This document shows positions 36,408-45,979 of a stretch of 64,000 nucleotides of DNA, in pieces. The notes beneath the pieces are model-generated. The model searched no databases. It saw only the letters and a list, made by a program, of their open reading frames with translations, and had not been told where the DNA came from. The DNA lies in NCBI GenBank assembly GCA_028693555.1, contig JAQUVD010000013.1:18630-82629 (forward strand). The letters are read 5' to 3'. A program made the translations under genes and the position numbers. Source of the stretch: Hespellia sp. (lineage in GTDB: Bacteria; Bacillota; Clostridia; Lachnospirales; Lachnospiraceae). Within the stretch, counting starts at the first letter, position 1. Every line of letters begins with the position of its first letter.

Positions 36408-39166
36408 AAAAAATAATGGATTTAAGTGGAGTATGGACAGGACAGGCAGAGGGGCTTGGCACGTTTGAGGTGGCACTTCCGGGAACACTTGATACGAATG
36501 GAATCGGCTGCTCGGATGAGGAGCATTTGGCAGGAAGACTAACGAGGCTTCATACCTTTGAAGGAATCGTTACTTACAGCAAAAAACTCCGAATGCCGAA
36601 AATTGGACGGGGAAAGCTGCTTCTAGAGGCAGAGCGAACAAGAGAACTTTCGATTTGCGTAAATGGAAATGGTATTCCGATATGGGAGCCGGGAACCTTA
36701 AGTACTCCGTTTTTATTTGATGTGACAGCATATCAGAATCAGAAAGTGAGAATAGAACTGATCGTTGATAATGTCTATCACGATTGGCCGAGAGCGTCTA
36801 TCATCGGGGCATCTGCAGCGACAGATGAGACACAGACAAATTGGAATGGTATATTGGGGAATTTATGCCTGTATCAGACGGAACTGGTGGATATTACATC
36901 GGTTCGTTTTTATCCTTCACTGACAGAAGCAGCGGTGTTCATCGAAATAGCTGGTATCGATGAAAAGAAGTGGAATCTGGGAAAACTCTGGATTTCATTA
37001 CAGAGTGACTGTCTCAAAGAAAAGGGGAAAATGGATCTCTCATGGAAGATTGTGACAGAGCCAGTTTCTTTTTTTAAAGAAAAATCCGACGAAAGGCTGA
37101 TCCTCACATGTGATGCGATTCCATTTGCCTCAGATGTAAAATATTGGGATGAAGGCGTAGGAAATCGCTATTCTCTTACGGTAATGCTCAGAGAGCGCAG
37201 CGTAGTTGATCCGGATGAAGGTGGAGCAGTGCTTGCGATGAAGGAAGAGATGGTGGGAGTACGCTCCTTTGGAGTGAACCGGGATCTGCGGCTGACGCTG
37301 AATGAGCGTCCGTTTTTCCTGCGCGGAGAGACTAACTGCTGTGTGTTTCCTGAGAAAGGACATCCGCCGATAGCTGTCAATGAATGGAAAGAGGTGCTGG
37401 AGATTTATGCATCTTATGGTGTGAACTGCATGCGGTTTCATTCATGGTGTCCGCCGGAAGCGGCATTTATTGCAGCCGATCAAATGGGAATGATGATGCA
37501 GCCGGAGTTGTCACAATGGAATTTTAAGGATGCATTTGCGACAGAGTGCGACAGAGACTATTATCACAGAGAGATTCAAGAAATTTTAAAATGGTATGGA
37601 AATCATCCATCCTTTGTTATGCTGACATTTGGAAATGAGCTTCAGTATACGCAAGAGGGCTATGAGGATGCTCAGAAGCTTCTGAAAACTGCGCGGGCGT
37701 ATGACCCGACTAGACTGTACGCACATTCGTCCAATTATCATTACGGAGAAGTGGAGGTAGATACGGAGAGCGATTTCTATACGGCGATGACGTATTATGA
37801 TGATATCCTGCGTGCGACGAGTTCTCCAATGATCGGGCATCTAAATCAGTCTTATCCGAGTGCCGACCATACTTATGATATAGCGGTTCAAAAAGTACAA
37901 AAATTCGGGAAGCCTGTCTTTGGATTCGAGGTGGGGCAATATGAGGTTCTGCCGGAATTCAGTGAAATTGAGCAGTTTCAGGGTGTGACCAGAGCTGAAA
38001 ATTATAGACTGGTAAAAGAACAGGTAGAAGAAGCAGGGCTGGCTGATACGTGGCAGATGGATGTGGAGGCAACTGGTGAGCTCGCACTTGCATGCTATCG
38101 AGAAGAGGTGGAATCTGCCATGCGTACAAAGCAGATGAGCGGTCTATCGCTACTGGGGCTTCAAGATTTTCCGGGACAGGGAACGGCTTTGGTTGGCATG
38201 TTAAACAGCCATCTGAAGGCAAAGCCGTATCACTTTGCTATGCCGGAGAGATTTCGCGCCTTTTTCAGACCGGTACTTCCACTTCTTTATCTGCCGCGCT
38301 ACTCTTTTACCGGTGGGGAAAGCCTGTCTGCAAAACTGGAGCTGGCAAATTACGGAAGGGAAAATTTATGTACTTCGATTGACTGCACATTGAAACATGG
38401 AACGCAGATCATATGGAAGCATACATTTGAAAAAAAGAACTATGAGTCTGGAACGGTTAAAACCGTCGGCTATGTAGAGCTGGAACTTCCGAACGTAGAG
38501 GAGGCCTGCCACTGGGAAATAAATCTGAGTGCAAAAAGGACGAGCAATTCCTATCCCATCTGGGTATTTCCGGACCGAGAACTTCCGGCGGCGCGCACAT
38601 TTTATGTTGCAAAAGAATACAGCAAAGAGCTGTTGAATGAAATAGAGAACGGTGCAAATGTGTATCTGGAGCCACCGGAAGATAAGGATCACTTTCCAAA
38701 ATCCATTGGCGGACAATTCTCAACGGATTTTTGGTCTGTAGGCACATTTCCGATACAGGAGGGCGCAATGGGCATGGTGATTGACGTGGATCACCCGGCG
38801 CTGGCACATTTCCCGACAGAGTTTTATAGCCAGTATCAGTGGTGGCCGATGGCATCCGGCAGACCGATGATTCTTCCGAGACATGTAACTCCTATTGTGC
38901 GCGTACCAGATAGCTATAGCCGATTAAAACACATGGGACTTCTGTTCGAAGCGCGTGTGGGAAAAGGAAGGCTTATGGTAAGTTCCATGGGGCTGCTGGG
39001 CAAAGATTATCCGGAATGCCGAGGCCTGCTGTCAAGTCTGTTTTCTTATCTTAATCAGAGAAATTCCAATCAAACGGGACTTCAAGACTGCCCGTGCCGC
39101 ATGACAGTAGAAGAAGTAGAAGAATTATTTACAGAGACACAAAAAGAGGAAAAAGGCAATGAATAA
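36404..39166 (+). CDS. Glycoside hydrolase family 2 protein
   Basis: The 920-residue cytosolic enzyme (no signal peptide) has an N-terminal GH2 sugar-binding sandwich, an immunoglobulin-like domain, and a TIM barrel beginning near residue 305 (LRGETNCCVFPEKGHPP). NCMRFHSWCPPEAAFIAADQ is the typical barrel segment. E412 in FGNELQ is the likely acid/base, and E509 in FGFEVGQYE is the likely nucleophile. The last 300 residues form accessory beta domains. The exact glycosidic bond is not decidable; beta-galactosidase, beta-glucuronidase or arabinopyranosidase activities are possible. It overlaps both neighbours and is translated with the GPH symporter gene. Confidence 0.88.
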   Translation: MKKIMDLSGVWTGQAEGLGTFEVALPGTLDTNGIGCSDEEHLAGRLTRLHTFEGIVTYSKKLRMPKIGRGKLLLEAERTRELSICVNGNGIPIWEPGTLSTPFLFDVTAYQNQKVRIELIVDNVYHDWPRASIIGASAATDETQTNWNGILGNLCLYQTELVDITSVRFYPSLTEAAVFIEIAGIDEKKWNLGKLWISLQSDCLKEKGKMDLSWKIVTEPVSFFKEKSDERLILTCDAIPFASDVKYWDEGVGNRYSLTVMLRERSVVDPDEGGAVLAMKEEMVGVRSFGVNRDLRLTLNERPFFLRGETNCCVFPEKGHPPIAVNEWKEVLEIYASYGVNCMRFHSWCPPEAAFIAADQMGMMMQPELSQWNFKDAFATECDRDYYHREIQEILKWYGNHPSFVMLTFGNELQYTQEGYEDAQKLLKTARAYDPTRLYAHSSNYHYGEVEVDTESDFYTAMTYYDDILRATSSPMIGHLNQSYPSADHTYDIAVQKVQKFGKPVFGFEVGQYEVLPEFSEIEQFQGVTRAENYRLVKEQVEEAGLADTWQMDVEATGELALACYREEVESAMRTKQMSGLSLLGLQDFPGQGTALVGMLNSHLKAKPYHFAMPERFRAFFRPVLPLLYLPRYSFTGGESLSAKLELANYGRENLCTSIDCTLKHGTQIIWKHTFEKKNYESGTVKTVGYVELELPNVEEACHWEINLSAKRTSNSYPIWVFPDRELPAARTFYVAKEYSKELLNEIENGANVYLEPPEDKDHFPKSIGGQFSTDFWSVGTFPIQEGAMGMVIDVDHPALAHFPTEFYSQYQWWPMASGRPMILPRHVTPIVRVPDSYSRLKHMGLLFEARVGKGRLMVSSMGLLGKDYPECRGLLSSLFSYLNQRNSNQTGLQDCPCRMTVEEVEELFTETQKEEKGNE

Positions 39167-40508
39167 AAATACAGACAGAATCAGTCTAAAGGAAAAGCTG
39201 AGTTTTGGAATGGGTGATTTTGCAACCAATGGCGTATTTACATTTATATCCTCGTATCTCTTATATTTTTATACGGATTGTGCCCGGATTTCACTGAAAA
39301 GCGCAGGGATTATTTTACTGACAGGTCGAATCGTCGATGCGCTTGCCTGTCTGTCGGCTGGGAATATTGTGGACCGGACCAATACAAAAATAGGAAAATG
39401 CAGGCCATTTTTAGCGGTTTGTTATTTCCCAATGATTTTTTTGATGTGTCTGATGTTTTGGATACCGGAGATCGGTCATGTGGGTAAATTGTGCTTCGGA
39501 ATTGTGACGTATGTGATATTTAGTATTCTCTATGCTTTTGTAAACGTACCCTACTCTACTATGCTGTCAGTGATAACGAATGACAATAAACAGAGAATTA
39601 GTCTGAATATTTTTAAAAATTTTGGTGGAAATGCAGGAGCGTTATTCGTAACGATGCTATCCCTGTTTCTGGTGAATATCCTTGGTGGACAAAATAACAA
39701 TGCTTATCTAAAGGTATCGGTTCTGTACGGAATCGTCTTTCTGATTTGTGCATATGCATGTGTGATCCACACAAGAGAACGCGTTAAGAAGGAATCAGGG
39801 GAAGAGGTAAATGTAAGGCATTCTTTCAAAATCGCACGAAAAAATAAAAACTGGATGGTGTTTATTGCCATTCAAATGATCGATATGCTGTATATGATTC
39901 TGCATAATCAGGGAACATTTTACTATGCAAAGTATTATCTGGAAAACGAAGTTCTCAGTACGGTCTTCTTATCAATGACACCACTGTTTTGTGTGGCATG
40001 CTCTCTAGGATTGCCGCTCTTGGCAAAGAGGATTGATTTGAAATATATTATGATGAGTGGGCATATGGTCGTATTTCTATCCCTGATCGGCACAGCACTT
40101 GTCGGAAAAAACGTGTGGGGAACTCTGATCTGCGCAGTATTCACAAGTATGGGATGGGCTATGGCAACCGGCATGATTTTCGTCATGCTCTCTCAACTGA
40201 TTGACTGGTCGGAGAGAGAAAGTGGCAGCCGAATTCAGGGCTTTATGACTTCCTGCATGACATTTTTAATGAAACTTGGCATAGCGGCAGCAGGATTTTT
40301 GGGACCGCAGATTCTTAAGGCGGGAGGCTATGTGGCAGATCAGGCAGCAGGAGCACAGACCATCTTTGCAATTAAAGCAAATTATATTTATGTACCAGCG
40401 ATATTGGCGCTGGTGGTGATTCTATTGACATTTCAATATCATTTAGACGAGGAGGGAAGAGAGTATGATTCACGGGAAAAAGAAAGCAGTCACCTTCAGT
40501 TACGATGA
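39159..40508 (+). CDS. GPH-family sugar:cation symporter
   Basis: The 449-residue protein has about 12 transmembrane helices and opens LKEKLSFGMGDFATNGVFTF, the GPH signature. DRTNTKIGKCRPFLAVCYFP carries the conserved GKxRP loop. GPH (MelB/LacS-like) carriers import glycosides with Na+ or H+. There is no fused EIIA domain. It overlaps the GH2 gene by eight bases and the deacetylase gene by 44 bases, so the three are tightly coupled. It probably imports the substrate of the GH2 enzyme. Confidence 0.9.
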   Translation: MNKNTDRISLKEKLSFGMGDFATNGVFTFISSYLLYFYTDCARISLKSAGIILLTGRIVDALACLSAGNIVDRTNTKIGKCRPFLAVCYFPMIFLMCLMFWIPEIGHVGKLCFGIVTYVIFSILYAFVNVPYSTMLSVITNDNKQRISLNIFKNFGGNAGALFVTMLSLFLVNILGGQNNNAYLKVSVLYGIVFLICAYACVIHTRERVKKESGEEVNVRHSFKIARKNKNWMVFIAIQMIDMLYMILHNQGTFYYAKYYLENEVLSTVFLSMTPLFCVACSLGLPLLAKRIDLKYIMMSGHMVVFLSLIGTALVGKNVWGTLICAVFTSMGWAMATGMIFVMLSQLIDWSERESGSRIQGFMTSCMTFLMKLGIAAAGFLGPQILKAGGYVADQAAGAQTIFAIKANYIYVPAILALVVILLTFQYHLDEEGREYDSREKESSHLQLR

Positions 40509-41160
40509 TGGAGTGTATCAGGATATTCGGCTGATTCAGATGCTGGATCGGTATGGGTTAAAAGCCACGTTTAATCTAAATTCCCAATTATATGGAGAAA
40601 AAGGGGAAGACATTCGCCGCGGTGCATACATTCGTGCAGACCGTCTGGAGAAAAAGGATATTAAAAAGGTATATGCGAACCATGAGGTGGCGGCACATAC
40701 GTTGACCCATCCGAATCTGACTGAGGTATCAGAGGCAGAGATTGTCCGTCAGGTGGAGGAGGATCGAAAGAATCTGGAAAATCTATTGGAACGGGAGATT
40801 GTAGGACTGGCTTATCCCGGTGGAGGCATCAATTATAACAGTCATGTAGCGGGAGTAATCCGGCAACAGTGTCATGTACAGTATGCGCGTACCACAGTCA
40901 CAACGGATTCTTTTTCGCGGCAGGAAAATCTGTATGAATTCAAACCGAATGTCTATCATACAATGGAGCCGGAGCGACTGATGGAACTGGGGAGACAATT
41001 CCTTGAGACAGATGTGGATGAAGATTCGATCTTATATATATGGGGACACAGCTTTGAACTAGATATCCGAAATGCATGGTCGGTTATAGAAGAGTTTTTC
41101 CGCCTGATTAGCAGAAAAGATGATATATATTATGGAACAAATCGAGATGTGCTTTTATAA
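40465..41160 (+). CDS. Polysaccharide deacetylase (CE4-like), cytosolic
   Basis: The 231-residue protein has the NodB-type motifs: TFSYDDG (motif 1, metal-binding Asp in the DD pair) at residues about 10-16, and AAHTLTHPNL (motif 2, HxxxH) near residue 77. GLAYPGGGINYNS is motif 3-like. YIWGHSFELD lies near the end. No signal peptide is present, which is unusual for envelope deacetylases and suggests action on imported acetylated sugars. The ATG is inside the transporter gene with GAGGAGGGAAGAG upstream. Confidence 0.85.
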   Translation: MIHGKKKAVTFSYDDGVYQDIRLIQMLDRYGLKATFNLNSQLYGEKGEDIRRGAYIRADRLEKKDIKKVYANHEVAAHTLTHPNLTEVSEAEIVRQVEEDRKNLENLLEREIVGLAYPGGGINYNSHVAGVIRQQCHVQYARTTVTTDSFSRQENLYEFKPNVYHTMEPERLMELGRQFLETDVDEDSILYIWGHSFELDIRNAWSVIEEFFRLISRKDDIYYGTNRDVLL

Positions 41161-41272
41161 AAATGTTCGAAATTCTTACTTTATGATTGAAATTGATGGG
41201 GTATGCAAAATAGAAGTAATGCTACAATAAATATCAGTAAGAGTTATAAAAAAGAAATGGAGGAAAAAAGGT

Positions 41273-42583
41273 ATGAAAAAGAAGTTAGTTAGTGTGTTAC
41301 TTGTTGCAGCAATGACGGTCTCAATGCTTGCAGGATGCGGTGCGAAAAGTGACAGCGAAAAAGGAAGTTCTGCAAGTGCAGACGGTGACGTAACCATCAC
41401 TTATTGGGGCTGGGATTCAAACTATTATGAGCCAATGTTTGCAGCATACGAGAAGGAGCATCCAAATGTTCACTTTGAACCAACAGCAGTTGAGTGGGGG
41501 GATATGCTTACAAAAGCACAGCAGGCACTTGCTTCCGGATCCGATCTTCCGGTAATGTTTGGTATGGATAACACCTTGATTGAGAACTGGAAAGCAATGG
41601 ACATCTGTGAAGATCTTACAAAGTATGATTTTGATGACAGTAAATATCTGGATTCATTAGCAGAAAAATGTAAAACAGATGACGGAAAAATCATCGGTGT
41701 TCAGGAAAGTATCAACCCTGCAGGTATCGCTTATAAGAGAGACCTTGCAAAAGAATACTTTGGAACAGATGATCCGGCAGAATTACAGGCTATGTTCGCA
41801 AGCTACGATGATTATGCAGCAAAAGGCTCAGAAGTATATGACAAATCAAACGGAGAGGTTCATTTATTTCATTCAGGACAGGCTGTTGCAGAGTGGTTGT
41901 ACTTTGCAAGTGATGTAGCAAATATGGATGGCGACACACTTACATACACAGATAAGATGACAGACGTTTTATCGAAGTTAGTAACACTCCGTGATGCAAA
42001 CGCAGTAGATACCTATCAGAGTGGTACACCGGAAGCAAACGCAACCTATGCAGATGACAAACACATCTTCTATCCTTGTCCAAACTGGGCACTGACATAT
42101 TACATTCAGGGAAATGATCCGGATGGATCCGGAAATTGGGGACTTTTAAGAGCTCCTGTTGATTACAACCATGGAGGCGCAGCACTTGGTATTTCTTCCA
42201 GCGCAACAGATGAGCAGAAACAGGCAGCTTACGACTTTGCAGTATGGGCAACCGCAGGTGATGGTGCAACAATTGCAAGAGATGATGTTGGTTACATCAC
42301 ACCTTACCTTGATCTTATGAATGATCCTCACTGGGTTAGTATGAGTGAAGATATGATTGCATGGTTCGGTGGACAGGACATCGGAGAAGTGTACTATCAG
42401 GAAATCGCACCAAATATGGCAGGTGTTCCTTCTACAGCATGGGATAATACCATTGTTAATGTGAGAAACGATTTATCACAGCAGTTGATGGATGATACAG
42501 CTATGACGTTAGATGCGGCAATCAAGCTTGGCGATGATCAGATTAAACAGTTGGTAACAGATGACAGCGTTACAGTAAAATAA
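41273..42583 (+). CDS. Sugar ABC transporter substrate-binding lipoprotein
   Basis: The 436-residue family 1 solute-binding protein has a signal peptide ending in lipobox MLAGC (C at about residue 22). The mature part starts with a Ser/Lys/Asp-rich linker, then TITYWGWDSNYYEPMFAAYE and the typical EWGDMLTKAQQALASGSDLP. Aromatic residues near the predicted cleft suit oligosaccharide binding. It is the first gene of a new transcription unit; GGAGG lies before the ATG. A hairpin follows, which would raise its abundance over the permeases. Confidence 0.92.
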   Translation: MKKKLVSVLLVAAMTVSMLAGCGAKSDSEKGSSASADGDVTITYWGWDSNYYEPMFAAYEKEHPNVHFEPTAVEWGDMLTKAQQALASGSDLPVMFGMDNTLIENWKAMDICEDLTKYDFDDSKYLDSLAEKCKTDDGKIIGVQESINPAGIAYKRDLAKEYFGTDDPAELQAMFASYDDYAAKGSEVYDKSNGEVHLFHSGQAVAEWLYFASDVANMDGDTLTYTDKMTDVLSKLVTLRDANAVDTYQSGTPEANATYADDKHIFYPCPNWALTYYIQGNDPDGSGNWGLLRAPVDYNHGGAALGISSSATDEQKQAAYDFAVWATAGDGATIARDDVGYITPYLDLMNDPHWVSMSEDMIAWFGGQDIGEVYYQEIAPNMAGVPSTAWDNTIVNVRNDLSQQLMDDTAMTLDAAIKLGDDQIKQLVTDDSVTVK

Positions 42584-42611
42584 TTTAGAACCAATTACAC
42601 AGTATACATTG

Positions 42612-42645
42612 AGAATGAAGAGATAGCTTGCTGTTTCTTCATTCT
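42612..42645 (+). promoter_or_regulatory. Intercistronic hairpin between binding protein and permease genes
   Basis: AGAATGAAGA (42612-42621) pairs perfectly with TCTTCATTCT (42636-42645), followed by TCTTTC and not a pure T-run. It is more likely a partial terminator or mRNA-stabilising stem than a full stop. Confidence 0.7.
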
Positions 42646-42665
42646 TCTTTCAAAGGAGCAATCAC

Positions 42666-43568
42666 ATGAAAAAAACACATAATAAATATAAAGGAGCATG
42701 GCCAAGTGCATTCCTTGCACCGTTTTGTGTTTGTTTCTTCCTGTTCAATCTATTTCCAATCCTATATTCATTTTATATGAGTTTTTTAGATTGGAATGGA
42801 TATGGCGAGAAGACATCCATCGGGTTTCAGAATTACATCGAAATCTTTACCAAAGATGATCTGTTCTGGAAATCCCTTTTAAACACAGTGAAAATAGGAG
42901 TGATAGGATTTCCTATCGCAATTATCCTCGGCTTGGTTTTTGCGGCAATTATCTGTAATCTGGTTCATTGCAAGAATTTACTCCAGACCGTGAATTTCCT
43001 TCCTTATATTACGACTCCGGTTGCAATCGGAATGATTTTCACTTTTATTTTTGAAAAGCATGTTGGATTTTTAAATAAACTGATCACAGCACTGGGCGGA
43101 GAAGCAATTAACTTTACCGGCAGTCCGAAGTGGGCACCGTTAGTCATTGCATTTATGATCATATGGAAATGTACAGGATATTACATGGCAATGTATCTGG
43201 CAGGTATTACATCGGTATCGGAAGACGTATATGAGGCAGCCCGGATCGATGGTGCTAGCCGAGTACAGACGTTTTTCAAAATTACGATTCCATTATTAAA
43301 ACCGGTCACAACGTTTCTTGTTATCACAAGTGCAATTTATGCATTCCAGCTTTTTGATGAACCGAATCTATTATTTACGAACCAGTCGGCAACGACAGTC
43401 GGAGGTCCGGGACAGAGTTGCCTGACAATGGTATGGAATTTCTATAATCAGGCATTTGGAGCAAACCCGAGACTGGGATATGCATCAGCATTATCCTGTG
43501 TATTATTTATCATAATCGTACTTGTGTCTGTAGTGGGACTTCGAGTAATGAACGGAAAGGAGGACTAG
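42666..43568 (+). CDS. Sugar ABC transporter permease (MalF/UgpA type)
   Basis: The 300-residue permease has about six transmembrane helices and the cytoplasmic EAA loop EAARIDGASRVQTFFKITIP near residues 196-215. The N terminus has FLFNLFPILYSFYMSFLDWN, typical of the UgpA/LacF branch. It forms a heterodimer with the next permease. No ATPase gene is present in the locus, so a shared MsmX-like ATPase elsewhere would be needed (established for many Firmicute sugar importers). CAAAGGAG lies upstream. Confidence 0.93.
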   Translation: MKKTHNKYKGAWPSAFLAPFCVCFFLFNLFPILYSFYMSFLDWNGYGEKTSIGFQNYIEIFTKDDLFWKSLLNTVKIGVIGFPIAIILGLVFAAIICNLVHCKNLLQTVNFLPYITTPVAIGMIFTFIFEKHVGFLNKLITALGGEAINFTGSPKWAPLVIAFMIIWKCTGYYMAMYLAGITSVSEDVYEAARIDGASRVQTFFKITIPLLKPVTTFLVITSAIYAFQLFDEPNLLFTNQSATTVGGPGQSCLTMVWNFYNQAFGANPRLGYASALSCVLFIIIVLVSVVGLRVMNGKED

Positions 43569-43573
43569 AAATT

Positions 43574-44389
43574 ATGAAAAAAGTCAAAGGAATACTAACA
43601 GGCATCCTGCTGACCGTTGTATCGCTGATTTCATTGGTCCCATTCTGGTTTATGTTTTCGATGTCGACTTACAAAAGTGAAATGATTTTTCAGGGAGTAC
43701 CCATTGTTCCGTCTGATTATTTCCTGGAAAATTTAAGAACTATTTTTGCATCAAATTTTGTACAATCTTATGGGAACAGTTTATTTGTTTCTGCGGTATC
43801 AATGGTTGTCACTGTTTTAATTTGTGCCATGGTTGGATACGGTATGAATGTGTATAATTTTAAATTCAAAAAGGCACTGAGCATTTTCATTATGATGACA
43901 ATGATGGTTCCATCACAAATCGGTATTATTGGTTATATGATCGAGATGCGTAATATCGGAATCAATCAGACACTTTGGCCAATGATCTTCACATGGTTTG
44001 CAAATGGATTTGGTGCGTACTGGATGATATCATTTATCCAAAGTTCTTTACCGATTGAGCTCGTAGAAAGTGCAAGAATTGATGGAGCAAGTGAGGTGAA
44101 GATCTTTAGAAGTGTTGTACTTCCATGTATCAAACCCGGTCTTTTGACCTTATGTCTGCTTGTCTTCTTATGGTCATGGAATAACTATATGATTCCACTC
44201 GTATTTGTTAACAAACAGGAAAATTATACCATTCCAATCTTTATTAAGAGTCTCGCCAGTGCTTACCGAACGGATTACGGAGCACAGCTTGCAGGATTGA
44301 CATTAGCGACCATTCCGCTTCTGATTTTATTTATTATCGGATCAAAGAATTTTATTAAGGGATTGACAGCTGGTGCTGTAAAAGGATAA
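43574..44389 (+). CDS. Sugar ABC transporter permease (MalG/UgpE type)
   Basis: The 271-residue permease has six predicted transmembrane helices and the EAA loop ESARIDGASEVKIFRSVVLP near residues 161-180. The N-terminal SLVPFWFMFSMSTYKSEMIF matches the UgpE/LacG branch. It starts five bases after the partner permease stop and lies 57 bases before the response regulator gene. Confidence 0.93.
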   Translation: MKKVKGILTGILLTVVSLISLVPFWFMFSMSTYKSEMIFQGVPIVPSDYFLENLRTIFASNFVQSYGNSLFVSAVSMVVTVLICAMVGYGMNVYNFKFKKALSIFIMMTMMVPSQIGIIGYMIEMRNIGINQTLWPMIFTWFANGFGAYWMISFIQSSLPIELVESARIDGASEVKIFRSVVLPCIKPGLLTLCLLVFLWSWNNYMIPLVFVNKQENYTIPIFIKSLASAYRTDYGAQLAGLTLATIPLLILFIIGSKNFIKGLTAGAVKG

Positions 44390-44446
44390 AGTGATAAAAA
44401 AGAAACATAAAGGAAATGAAAGAATGAGAGAATGGAGAAATAATAA

Positions 44447-45979
44447 TTGAAACCAACGGTTTACATTGTAGATGACGAGCCTATGGCAATTCAGTATTTA
44501 TGTACGCTCCTTGAGAAGACGAACCTACAAGCACAGATTGTAGGTTCTGCTTCTAATGGGGTAAAAGCCATTCCGGAGATCGCAAGACTTCATCCGGATT
44601 TTGTTTTTGTTGATATCAGTATGCCGGTTATGGATGGGCTGGAGATGTCTGAAAAGGTCTTACAAAATGATCCGATGCAAAAGATTTTCATATTGACTGC
44701 GTACAAGGATTTTGAATATGCCCAAAAAAGCATCAAATTAGGGGTGACAGATTATATTTTAAAGAATGAACTATCTGAGAAGATGCTAGAAGATATGATA
44801 CGAAATCATATGGCTGGACTGGAGCTTGAAAAACGTGAGAGACATGCGGTCATGGCGGCTAATCTGCGTCAGTTTTTATTATCCAATGATACGGATGGAA
44901 ATCAGGTACTGGAAGAGCACCGTAAGACCATGCAGAGATATGTATTTCTCTATCTTGTTCAGAAACCGGAAATCATTCTTCGACACACGGAACGGCAGAT
45001 CATGCATCATATTGATTCATTCGAGATGGAATCGACGATTCAGGAAGATGGAATTCGATGCAGAGCTTTTGTGGAGCTTGCCGCAAATGAGTATTGCTGC
45101 CTTCTTCTTGCAGAAGCTAGTACTGGTAATATAAAGGAACGATGCCGCAGCATAGCTGGGGACATTATGAGAAGAATCGAAGCGGACGACTATCAATATG
45201 TATGTATCATATCAGAACCTGTAATACAGTTTTTGGCATTGCCATCCGTATACGAGCGGCTATCTCAAAAAGCATTATGCGTATTTTCAGGGGAAAAGAA
45301 TATCTATTTGGAAGAAGAGGTCATCTATCCAAGAGTCATGGAGATGGGCAGCACGCTTGCTGAGTCTTTATCCTGTTGGTATGTTGCCTTGGAAAGCGAA
45401 GATGCGGATGCCGCAGATGCAGCGATGAAGGATTACCTGAGATGTCTTCGCACACAATGTGATATATGGGGATATATAGAGAGAATCCAGTCATTGTATT
45501 ATTTCGTAATCAACAAGTTAAAAGAAAAGAAATTATCGGAAGAAATTGTCGATCTTAAGAATTCATATCAGGACATTGGGGAACTGGAACAGGATATCTT
45601 ACGATGCCAGACCTCATGTTTTGAAACGTTGAGAAAACGAAGTGAAAAGAATTATTCAAGACATGTGCTATTGGCGCAGCAATTTATTGCCACACATTAC
45701 AGTGAGGATTTATCCGTGACAGATGTTGCCGATGCGGTTGGAATATCAGAGGGACATTTGCGAAGATGCTTTAAAAAGGAAATGGATGAGAGTATCATCA
45801 ATTATTTGACGAATTACCGGCTTTCTCTGGCAAAGAAGTTGATGCAGAGAGGGAAACTGAGTATTGACGAAATATGGAAACAGATCGGCTTTACTTCCGG
45901 TCAGTATTTTAGCTATGTATTTAAGAAAAACGAAGGAGTATCTCCGAGTGAGTATAGAAGAGAAAACAAACAAAAATAA
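44447..45979 (+). CDS. YesN-type response regulator with AraC output domain
   Basis: The 510-residue regulator has an N-terminal receiver (YIVDDEPMAIQYL; phospho-accepting Asp in FVFVDISMPVMDGLEM near residue 56; LTAYKDFEYAQKSIKLG). A long middle region and a C-terminal AraC HTH pair follow (VTDVADAVGISEGHLRRCFK and IDEIWKQIGFTSGQYFSYVF). The start codon is TTG at 44447, with GGAG nine bases upstream; a later ATG would delete the receiver acidic pair. It overlaps the YesM-type kinase gene and probably activates the surrounding ABC and GH genes. Confidence 0.9.
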   Translation: MKPTVYIVDDEPMAIQYLCTLLEKTNLQAQIVGSASNGVKAIPEIARLHPDFVFVDISMPVMDGLEMSEKVLQNDPMQKIFILTAYKDFEYAQKSIKLGVTDYILKNELSEKMLEDMIRNHMAGLELEKRERHAVMAANLRQFLLSNDTDGNQVLEEHRKTMQRYVFLYLVQKPEIILRHTERQIMHHIDSFEMESTIQEDGIRCRAFVELAANEYCCLLLAEASTGNIKERCRSIAGDIMRRIEADDYQYVCIISEPVIQFLALPSVYERLSQKALCVFSGEKNIYLEEEVIYPRVMEMGSTLAESLSCWYVALESEDADAADAAMKDYLRCLRTQCDIWGYIERIQSLYYFVINKLKEKKLSEEIVDLKNSYQDIGELEQDILRCQTSCFETLRKRSEKNYSRHVLLAQQFIATHYSEDLSVTDVADAVGISEGHLRRCFKKEMDESIINYLTNYRLSLAKKLMQRGKLSIDEIWKQIGFTSGQYFSYVFKKNEGVSPSEYRRENKQK

